In this document: positions 57,964-64,000 of the stretch, piece by piece | Numbering within the stretch: position 1 is the stretch's first letter | How the letters are laid out: each line of letters opens with the position of its first letter | Source: Nocardioides sp. REDSEA-S33_B3 | GTDB taxonomy: Bacteria > Actinomycetota > Actinomycetes > Propionibacteriales > Nocardioidaceae | Direction of reading: 5' to 3' | Length of the DNA stretch: 64,000 bases | Assembly: GCA_001627335.1 (NCBI GenBank) | Contig: LUPK01000015.1 | Span: 27,860-91,859 of the forward strand | Notes under the pieces: generated by a model | What the model was told of the DNA's origin: nothing | Database searches by the model: none | What the model saw: the letters and a program-made list of their open reading frames with translations, nothing else | Program-made: the position numbers and the translations under genes

Positions 57964-58821
57964 GTGACCCCCGAGGAGACCCGTCAGGTCCTGCACGTCG
58001 CCGCCCGCGCGGAGGCCGCGGACGGCACCGGCCCGCTCGACGAGGCCACCCTGCTCGAGATCCGGATGCGTCCCGACGACGTCCGCGGCTGGGTGCGAGC
58101 CGAGGGCTTCGGGCTGCTCATCGAGGACCAGATCCACCTCTGCGTCGACCCCGATCAGCGCGACTCCGGCGTCGGCGGCGAGCTGCTGGAGGCGCTGCTC
58201 ACCGACGTCTGGCCCCGCCGCTCGCTCGAGGCCTGGTCGCACGCCGACCACCCGGCCGCCCGGCGGCTGGCCGCGCGGCACGACTTCGAGGTCGTGCGCG
58301 AGCTGTGGGTGATGCGCCGGCCCGCCGACCAGCCGCTGCCGCCGGTCGAGCTGCCCGACGGCGTACGGATCCGGGGGTTCGAGCCCGGCGACACCGACGC
58401 CCTGCTGGCCCTCAACGCCGCCTCCTTCGCCTCGCACCCCGAGCAGGGGGCGATGGACGCCGAGGGGTTCGCCGAGCGGTGCGCGGAGCCGTGGTTCGAC
58501 CCGGCCGGGCTGCTCATCGCCGTCGACACCTCCTCGGGGGACGACGGCGGCACAGAGGGGGCGATGCTCGGCTTCCACTGGACGAAGGTCCACGACCGCG
58601 ACCACGGCGAGGTGTACGTCGTCGGCGTCTCCCCCGCCTCCCAGGGGCTCGGATTGGGCCGGCTGCTCACCCTCGCCGGGCTGCACCACCTGCACGATCG
58701 CGGGGTGCGCGAGGTGCTGCTCTACGTCGAGTCCGACAACGCCCCGGCGATCAGAATTTACCGCGACAAGCTGGGCTTCACGCACGCCCAGAGCGACACC
58801 CACGTGATGTATCGCCGCTGA
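57964..58821 (+). CDS. mshD: Mycothiol synthase (MshD)
   Basis: 285 residues, tandem GNAT acetyltransferase domains. It acetylates Cys-GlcN-Ins to mycothiol, the last step of mycothiol synthesis. The second domain keeps VYVVGVSPASQGLGLGRLLTLAGLHHLHDRGVREVLLYVESDNAPAIRIYRDKLGFTHAQSDTHVMYRR: the acetyl-CoA loop QGLGLGR and the terminal FTH...THVMYRR are characteristic. The N-terminal domain (GPLDEATLLEIR, VRAEGFGLLIEDQIHLCV) is degenerate, as in this family. Leaderless. Confidence 0.95.
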   Translation: MTPEETRQVLHVAARAEAADGTGPLDEATLLEIRMRPDDVRGWVRAEGFGLLIEDQIHLCVDPDQRDSGVGGELLEALLTDVWPRRSLEAWSHADHPAARRLAARHDFEVVRELWVMRRPADQPLPPVELPDGVRIRGFEPGDTDALLALNAASFASHPEQGAMDAEGFAERCAEPWFDPAGLLIAVDTSSGDDGGTEGAMLGFHWTKVHDRDHGEVYVVGVSPASQGLGLGRLLTLAGLHHLHDRGVREVLLYVESDNAPAIRIYRDKLGFTHAQSDTHVMYRR

Positions 58822-59060
58822 GCGGACGAGGGTCGTCCCCGGCTGGGGATCTGGCCGCCGACCCACTCATCTCCCCAGGTCAGACACCCCCAGGGGTACG
58901 TGGTCTAGATCACCCATCCGTCACTACGAACCAATAGTGCTTTCGGGGCTACCGCTAAGTAAAGTTCTCGACGAACGGCAGTTCCCCGCCCTCCCCTCGG
59001 GATCGAACAGCGCCGTCCGATCCCACACCCCTCTGTCCCTGCCCTCCCGGTGGAGAACCA

Positions 59061-59141
59061 GTGCTCAAGAAACTCCGGCGGCGCATCCGATGCCGCATGA
59101 AGTACGGCCACGCCTGTCCCCACGTCGCGTCGTTCCACTGA
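59061..59141 (+). CDS. Small cationic peptide, 26 residues
   Basis: GTG start with GGAG 6 nt upstream. The peptide MLKKLRRRIRCRMKYGHACP then HVASFH has 9 Lys/Arg residues in the first 14, two Cys and two His. It sits between a promoter-like patch and two hairpins. No family is recognised. It could be a regulatory or membrane-active peptide, or a chance frame. Confidence 0.45.
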   Translation: MLKKLRRRIRCRMKYGHACPHVASFH

Positions 59142-59160
59142 GGACGACGCGTCCTCCGAC

Positions 59161-59227
59161 CGGGCCCTCCTGGGCCCGCCGCGAACGACTCCCGGGGTGG
59201 TCCTGAGACTCCCACTCCGGGAGTCTC
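59161..59227 (+). terminator. Two consecutive hairpins
   Basis: CGGGCCC/GGGCCCG (59161-59178, TCCT loop) and GAGACTCCC/GGGAGTCTC (59205-59227, ACTCC loop). They could terminate the peptide transcript in the plus direction or the YgfZ transcript from the other side. Confidence 0.6.
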
Positions 59228-59280
59228 GTGCTTTCCGGGCCTGTCCTACCCGGTGGGCGCTCCGGAGTCGCGACTGCGCG

Positions 59281-60264
59281 TCAGCGCAGCTTCGGGCGGA
59301 CGTGCAGGCCCACCTCGGGGTCCACGACGACCTCCTGGGCCGCCGGCATCCCGTCGACCTCGAGGGTCACCTCGAGCGGCACGTTGCGCTTGACCAGCGC
59401 CAGCGCGATCGGGCCCAGCTCGTGGTGGCGCGCCGAGGACCCGACGAAGCCGACCGTCTTGGTGGCCTCGCCCGAGCCCATGAGCAGCTCGGTGCCGGGG
59501 GCAGGCAGACGGTTCTCGGTGCCGTCGAGGTGCAGCAGCGTCAGCCGCCGCGGCGGGCGACCCAGGGTGTGCACGCGGGCGACGGTCTCCTGGCCGCGGT
59601 AGCAGCCCTTGTCCAGGTGCACAGCCGGGCCGACCCAGCCGACCTCGTTGGGGATCGTGCGGGCATCGGTGTCGACCAGGTGGCGCGGCTCGCCGCGCGC
59701 GATCCGCAGCGCCTCGAAGGCCCACAGGCCGCACGCGGGCCCGGCGGCCTCGGCGTAGGCCGCGAGCTCGCTGCGCGGGACCAGGTCGTACGTCGGAGCG
59801 TCGGCGCGCGAGCGCCAGGCCACGGCCCAGTCGTCGGTGACGTCGGCGAGCTCCACGCGGGTCATGAAGACCATCCGGCCGAGCCAGTCGAGCAGCGGGC
59901 CGGCAGCACCGGGCTCGGTGTGCGCCCAGAACGACTCGCCGTCGTCGTACCCGGTGAACGCGTGCTCCACGTGCCCCTGCGGGCTCAGGATCAGCGCGGT
60001 CGTCCACTCCTTGGGGGCCAGCTGCAGGAAGTGCTGGGTGGTCAGCGAGTGCAGCCAGGTCAGCCGCTCGGGGCCGCTGATGCGGATCACGTCGCGGTGC
60101 GAGAGGTCGACGAAGCCCTCGCCGGACTCCAGGGTGCGCTGCTCGGCGTTGAACGAGCCGTAGTGCGCGGCGACCGGGGCGTCGACGCCGTCGCCGGCGA
60201 CCGCGCCGGGCAGCGAGAGCAGGGGGCTGGGTGCCTTGCTGGGGCTCGTGGCGGGGTCGGTCAT
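59281..60264 (-). CDS. YgfZ/GcvT-family folate-binding protein
   Basis: 327 residues. The motif KGCYRGQETVAR (Lys-Gly-Cys-Tyr-x-Gly-Gln-Glu) is the YgfZ signature with the conserved Cys. N-terminal VVDLSHRDVIRISGPERLTWLHSLTTQ and later LLHLDGTENRLPAPGTELLMG complete the barrel domains. YgfZ binds folate and helps maintain [4Fe-4S] enzymes. It ends just past the two hairpins; its stop is 2 bp from the nitrobindin-like gene stop of the same strand, so they form an operon. Confidence 0.88.
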   Translation of the reverse strand: MTDPATSPSKAPSPLLSLPGAVAGDGVDAPVAAHYGSFNAEQRTLESGEGFVDLSHRDVIRISGPERLTWLHSLTTQHFLQLAPKEWTTALILSPQGHVEHAFTGYDDGESFWAHTEPGAAGPLLDWLGRMVFMTRVELADVTDDWAVAWRSRADAPTYDLVPRSELAAYAEAAGPACGLWAFEALRIARGEPRHLVDTDARTIPNEVGWVGPAVHLDKGCYRGQETVARVHTLGRPPRRLTLLHLDGTENRLPAPGTELLMGSGEATKTVGFVGSSARHHELGPIALALVKRNVPLEVTLEVDGMPAAQEVVVDPEVGLHVRPKLR

Positions 60265-60265
60265 G

Positions 60266-60760
60266 TCAGGCCCTCTTCAGCCGCGCCCACAGGTGGGGCT
60301 GCAGCTCCTGGCCGACCGCGGCCATGTCGTAGGCGTAGAGCAGGTCACCCTCGACGTTGCCGTAGAGACGGTGGCCGGCGGTGACCTCCTTGGCGGTCTC
60401 GGTGTAGCCGACGCCCGCGGTGCGCAGCTCGAGCTTGCCGTCGGCGGCCTCGCCGTACCAGATCTCGGAGAAGCCGATGTTGTGCGCGAGCACCAGCTCG
60501 ACCTTGCCCGGCTCCGGGCAGCGCAGGTAGCCGGTCTCCTGGGCGGCGTCACGGACCTTCTCGCCGTTCTCGTCGATCACCCACGAGCGCGCGAAGTAGT
60601 GCAGGAAGGGACGGCCGTCCTGCTGGAAGACCACCTCCTGGCCGTACTGGAACGGCTCGATCGTCGGGTAGTCACCGTGGCCGTTGCCGATCCAGCTGCC
60701 GAGCAGCCAGGCGACGGGTCCACAGTTCGGGTGCAGGTTGGGAGGAAGCTCGAACGCCAC
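60266..60760 (-). CDS. FABP family / nitrobindin-like heme protein
   Basis: 164 residues. VAFELPPNLHPNCGPVAWLLGSWIGNGHGDYPTIEPFQYGQEVVF is the N-terminal barrel of the nitrobindin (DUF1794) family; DGRPFLHYFARSWV and RCPEPGKVELVLAHNIGFSEIWYGEA follow. In the family a His near the C-terminus binds ferric heme; HLWARLKRA ends this protein. GTG start at 60760 is chosen because TACGCT is 6 nt upstream; the frame is open much longer. It precedes YgfZ in an operon. Confidence 0.85.
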   Translation of the reverse strand: MAFELPPNLHPNCGPVAWLLGSWIGNGHGDYPTIEPFQYGQEVVFQQDGRPFLHYFARSWVIDENGEKVRDAAQETGYLRCPEPGKVELVLAHNIGFSEIWYGEAADGKLELRTAGVGYTETAKEVTAGHRLYGNVEGDLLYAYDMAAVGQELQPHLWARLKRA

Positions 60761-60766
60761 CACGCC

Positions 60767-60793
60767 AGCGTAACGACCACCTGCTCCTAGGCT
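60767..60793. promoter_or_regulatory. Back-to-back leaderless promoters
   Basis: Minus-strand TACGCT (60767-60772) is 6 nt from the GTG at 60760; plus-strand TAGGCT (60788-60793) is 7 nt from the ATG at 60801. The two -10 boxes are only 15 bp apart, and just 40 bp lie between the start codons. Confidence 0.6.
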
Positions 60794-60800
60794 GGAGCCC

Positions 60801-61163
60801 ATGACGTCTCGGCTGCTGCTGAAGGTGACCTGCGCCGCGGAGGCGCCCGAGCGGGCCAACCAGGCCTTCACCGTCGCCGCGGCGGCCTGCGCGGCCGGCG
60901 CGGGGGTCTCGCTGTGGCTGACCGGCGAGGCCGCCTGGTGGGCCGTGCCCGGCAAGGGGCCCGACCTCGGGCTCGAGCACGCGCGGCCGGTCGAGGACCT
61001 GCTCGCGATCATCCTCGACATGGGCGAGGTGACGCTGTGCAGCCAGTGCGCGGAGCGGCGCGGGATCACCGTCGACGACGTGCGCGACGGGGTGCAGATC
61101 GCCGGTGCGGCGTCGTTCGTCGAGGAGGCGCTCACCGAGGGCGTGCAGGCGCTGGTCTACTAG
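60801..61163 (+). CDS. DsrE/DsrF-like family protein
   Basis: 120 residues. SRLLLKVTCAAEAPERANQAFTVAAAACAAGAGVSLWLTGEAAWWAVPG is the DsrE-like beta-alpha fold; LDMGEVTLCSQCAERRG has a Cys pair that may bind a persulfide. Leaderless start at ATG. It is divergent from the nitrobindin-like gene. A role in sulfur transfer is inferred from the family only. Confidence 0.8.
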   Translation: MTSRLLLKVTCAAEAPERANQAFTVAAAACAAGAGVSLWLTGEAAWWAVPGKGPDLGLEHARPVEDLLAIILDMGEVTLCSQCAERRGITVDDVRDGVQIAGAASFVEEALTEGVQALVY

Positions 61164-62024
61164 GTGCTGTGAGCGCGGCCGCACCTCCCCGGTGAGGAGG
61201 CGTCTTCTCGGTAGGCTGCCGCCACGATGAGCTCCCCCGGCCTCCCCCCTGACTCCTCGGCCGGGTCCCCCACCGGCGGGGACCCCGGCCGACGCTGGCT
61301 GCGCCGCAAGGACACCGGCCCCTCCCTCGAGGAGCTCGAGGCCCGGATCGCGGAGCAGACCGCAGCGGCCGAGCGCTTCGCCACCCTGCGCGCCGCGGCC
61401 GAGAAGGCCGCCACCGAGCAGGCCGCCGAGCGGATGATCGCCGAGGAGACCGCGGCCACCGCGCTGCGCGGGCGCAGCGAGTCCGACACCCGCCTGGCCG
61501 AGGCGCAGGCCCGGCTCGAGGAGGCGCTCCAGGCGCGTGCCGACGCGGAGGCCGCCCTGGCCGAGGCCGTCAGCGCGCGGGAGGCTGCCGAGGCGACGCT
61601 GAACGAGGCGTACGCCGCCCGCGAGGCCGCCGAGACCGTCGCCCAGGAGGCACAGGAGGCCGCCAGCGAGCAGGCCCGTCGCCGCGCCGCTGCCGACTCC
61701 AGCGCGGCCGCCGCCGCCAACGCCCGCGAGGCCGCGGAGGTGATCGCCGCCGAGCAGGCCGCTGCCGCGGAGGAGGCGTTCGCCCAGCGCGCCGCTGCCG
61801 AGGCCGCGGCGCAGGAGAGGGCCGAGGAGGCCGAGGCCGCGTACGCCGCCAGGCTCGAGGCCGAGGAGATCACCCGGGCCCACGCGGACGCCGCGACCCA
61901 CGCGCACTCGGACCGGGAGAACGCCGAGCACGACGCGCGCACCGCCCACGAGTCCGCGACCGCCGCGCACGCCGCGCGCGAGTCCGCGGAGGAGGCGGCC
62001 CAGGCCTCCGCCGAGGCGCGTGCG

Positions 62025-62500
62025 GAGGCCGACCGCGTCGCCGCGGAGCACGCCGCCGCCCGCACCGCCGCCGACGAGTCCGCCGCCGAGCAGGCCCGGC
62101 TCGCCGAGGAGGCCCACACCGCTCGGCTCTCCGCCGAGACCGCTGCCCGGGAGGCGGCCGACCTCGCCGCCTCGGCCCAGGCCGCGCGCGAGCAGGCCGA
62201 GGAGGCGGCGCGCCTGGTCGGGGAGTTCGCCGAGCACGCCCAGTCCGACCGGCGCGAGGCCGAGCAGGCCGCCACCGCCGCCCAGGAGCAGGCCGCCGCC
62301 GCCCACGCCGCGCGGGAGACGGCCGAGGCCGCGGCCGCTGCGTCCGCGGAGGCCCGGGCGGAGGCCGACCGCGTCGCCGCGGAGCACGCCGCCGCCCGCA
62401 CCGCCGCCGACGAGTCCGCCGCCGAGCAGGCGCGGCTCGCCGAGGAGGCCCACACAGCTCGCCTCTCCGCCGAGACCGCCGCCCAGGAGGCCGCCGACCT
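62025..62500 (+). repeat. Internal direct repeat of 336-bp period
   Basis: A segment of about 130 bp beginning near 62025 recurs 336 bp later (near 62361) with few differences, both encoding AEADRVAAEHAAARTAADES. The period equals 112 codons, or 16 heptads. Confidence 0.8.
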
Positions 62501-63340
62501 CGCCGCCGAGGCCCACACCCAGCGTGAGGCGGCCGAGCAGGCCGCCGCCGCCCAGGGCGAGGCCGCCCGGGCCGCCGCCGAGGCCGAGACCGCCGCGCAC
62601 GAGGCATCTGCCGTGGCTGCCGCCGATGCCGAGTCCGCGCACGCCGCGCGGGCCTCAGCGGAGTCTTCTGCGGAGACCGCGCTCGCCGCCGCGACCGAGG
62701 CGCACGAGGGCCGCACCGCCGCCGACGAGGCCGCCCGGGTCGCCGCCGAGGCGCGCACCGCCGCGGAGCAGGCCGCCACCGAGCAGACCGAAGCGGCCCT
62801 GGCCGCCCACACCGCACGCACCGAGGCCGAGGAGGCCGCCCGGGCCGCCGCCGCGCACGCCGGCGAGGCGCAGGCGCAGCGTGAGAGACGGCCGCCGCCG
62901 AGGCGGTCGAGGCCCGCGCTCGGGCAGAGGCCGACGCGCAGACGCACGCCGAGCTGGCTGCGCAGGCAGCCGCCGAGCGCGAGGCTGCCGAGCGTCGTAC
63001 GAGCGAGGTGCTGGGGCAGCTCCAGGAGGCCCTCGACGCCCGCGCCGCCGCCGAGGCGAAGCTCGTCGAGGCGATCACCGCCCGCGCCGACGCCGAGGAG
63101 GCCGCCAGCCAGCGCGGCATCGACCGGCAGTCGGTCGAGGCGTCGGTGCGGCACCAGGCCGAGATCGCCGAGGCCGAGATGACCGCCCGGATCGAGGCCG
63201 AGCGGCGGGCCGCCGCACTCGCCACCGAGCTGGCCGAGGCCCGCGAGGAGCTGCTCGACGGCTCCGGGCGCCACCGGCGCTTCGGGCTCGGCGCCGCCAC
63301 CGGTTCGATCCCGCGGGTGACCGCGGAGCTCGGCTTCGAT

Positions 63341-63402
63341 GGTCGAGGTGCGACCTCCGATGGTCGAGGTGCGACGAGCGCCAGCGAGGAGCCTCGAGAC
63401 CC
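63341..63402 (+). repeat. Dispersed repeat units inside the coiled-coil gene
   Basis: Two tandem starts (GGTCGAGGTGCGACC and GGTCGAGGTGCGACGAGC...) ending in CTCGAGACC, read in frame as DGRGATSDGRGATSASEEPRD. Confidence 0.85.
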
Positions 63403-63854
63403 AGCGACCGCAGCTGCGACCACCACCGCGCCGGTCGCTCTCCCCGCCCAGCGCAGCCGCGTCCCCTTCGTCGCCGGCGGCCTGGCCGTCGTGGCCCTCG
63501 CCCTGACCGGCCTCGCACTCGCGACCGGGCGCGGGACCGAGCCGGTCGGGGTGGCAGCGGTGCTGCTCACGGTGCTGCTGGTCTTCGTGGCGCTACGGGC
63601 CCGGCGTACCGCCTCGCACGTCACCATCGACGACCACGGCGTCGTCGACATCCGGTCCGGGGAGACCCACCACCGCTTCGACGTCTACGACGCCAGCACC
63701 GACCTGGAGATGGTGGGCGTGCCCGGCCAGCGCGGCTGGGAGGTGCGGTTCAAGCGCCGTGCCCTGCCGCCGGTCGTGGTGACCGCCGCGATGGTCGACG
63801 CTGAGGCGTTCAGCCGCGAGCTGCGGCGCTGGCGCCCGGGGCTGTAGCCCTCGC

Positions 63855-63889
63855 CGGTCGAGGAGGCGCGCCAGCGCCGTCTCGAGACC
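63855..63889 (+). repeat. Dispersed repeat copy after the coiled-coil stop
   Basis: GGTCGAGGAGGCGCGCCAGC with the CGTCTCGAGACC end, the same variant as the unit at 38838-38870. Confidence 0.85.
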
Positions 63890-63912
63890 CGAGGGTCACC
63901 GGGTCTCGTGGC

Positions 63913-63957
63913 TGTGAGTCTTGGTAGTGGCTGGCCCGGGGCTGGCTGGCAGGGTCG
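63913..63957 (+). repeat. Sequence shared with 32031-32074
   Basis: TGTGAGTCTTGGTAGTGGCT and the next GGCCCGGGGCTGGCTGGC align to the copy at 32031. The remainder to 64000 holds no recognisable gene; a mobile element may continue past the edge. Confidence 0.65.
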
Positions 63958-64000
63958 GTCTGGCCGGTTCTCTGTCGTGTTCGTGACCCACTCGTGGCTT

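Larger units (their letters stand above)
58822..59280. other. 459-bp region with a small cationic peptide gene and two hairpins
   Basis: Between mshD and the ygfZ-like gene. It carries a small reading frame (59061-59141) and a series of hairpins; the remainder has an AT-richer patch near 58920-58970 with TAAGTAAAGT, which could be a promoter. No dispersed repeat. Confidence 0.5.
61227..63847 (+). pseudogene. Long alanine/glutamate coiled-coil membrane protein, frameshifted
   Basis: The first frame (61227 to about 62885) encodes roughly 550 residues of Ala/Glu/Arg heptad-like coiled coil. After EAQAQRE it turns to Pro/Arg-rich nonsense, while the coil continues in another frame (TAAAEAVEARARAEAD ...) to 63847. 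Between 62879 and 62886 the sequence GTGAGAGACGG looks like GTGAGACGG with an extra GA. The continuation has more coil, a repeat-encoded patch (DGRGATSDGRGATSASEEPRD), two membrane helices and a cytoplasmic PH-like domain (VTIDDHGVVDIRSGETHHRFDVYD). A TAGGCT box lies 9 nt before the ATG. If the shift is real the gene is inactive; a sequencing error is possible. Confidence 0.75.

Noticed and set aside
61870-63651. Long minus-strand frames opposite the coiled-coil gene
   Set aside because: Ser/Arg-rich shadows of an Ala-rich coding sequence.
1-64000. CRISPR arrays, tRNA and rRNA genes
   Set aside because: No regularly spaced direct repeats, cloverleaf or conserved rRNA segments were recognised; the dispersed repeats are irregularly spaced and in both orientations.

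Overview
The window reads as chromosomal DNA of a high-GC actinobacterium, most likely a Nocardioides-like Nocardioidaceae (inference). Pointers are a mycothiol synthase (MshD), an actinobacterial GlnR, a CysA2/SseC thiosulfate sulfurtransferase pair, DUF2516, DUF4235 and holin-X proteins, a DUF222/HNH (13E12-type) endonuclease under a mycobacterial-type SOS box, and many apparently leaderless genes with a TANNNT box 6-7 nt before the start codon. No rRNA, tRNA or CRISPR array was seen.

Layout. 1-4.65 kb: partial short-chain dehydrogenase, secreted zinc metalloprotease, and a translationally coupled RibD-type reductase and dihydropteroate-synthase-like pair. 4.8-13.9 kb: accessory DNA with a broken phage-like SGNH gene carrying an IS1634-family element, an acyltransferase-3 and SGNH lipoprotein pair, a second SGNH-like protein lacking the nucleophile Ser, and a secreted protein split by an 11-bp tandem duplication. 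14-19.5 kb: gmd-fcl (GDP-fucose), a second metalloprotease and a second RibD-type reductase. 19.8-32 kb: an AT-richer polysaccharide island (initiating sugar-phosphate transferase, acetyltransferases, glycosyltransferases, Wzy, Wzx, WecG/TagA), interrupted at 22-24.1 kb by a mosaic of IS256 and IS21 remnants. 32.5-45.6 kb: cysD-cysN, UDP-glucose-type dehydrogenase, a second gmd broken by a 13-nt deletion, a TauE exporter, an APS kinase fused to a low-molecular-weight tyrosine phosphatase, an asparaginase, a Wzz-type tyrosine kinase with a (GGCTAC)9 tail and a DUF4012 protein. 45.7-64 kb: mostly core or conserved genes (sulfurtransferase, HNH endonuclease, HspR-like regulator with Hsp20, GlnR, MshD, YgfZ, nitrobindin-like, DsrE) and a frameshifted long coiled-coil protein.

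How it fits together (inference): the centre builds an exported polymer. Gmd and Fcl supply GDP-fucose, the dehydrogenase supplies a uronic acid, the initiating transferase and glycosyltransferases build the unit, Wzx and Wzy export and polymerise it, and the tyrosine kinase with the fused phosphatase would tune chain length. Sulfate activation genes (cysDN, cysC) sit inside this block, which raises the possibility of a sulfated polymer, although no sulfotransferase is visible here.

The most distinctive signal is a family of about 25 short GC-rich dispersed repeats with ends like GGTCGAG and CGAGACC. They fill many intergenic gaps, contain no stop codon in any frame, and are read in frame inside four genes, where they form linkers. 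They are absent from about 2.9-16.2 kb and 18.7-36.1 kb, the accessory segments.
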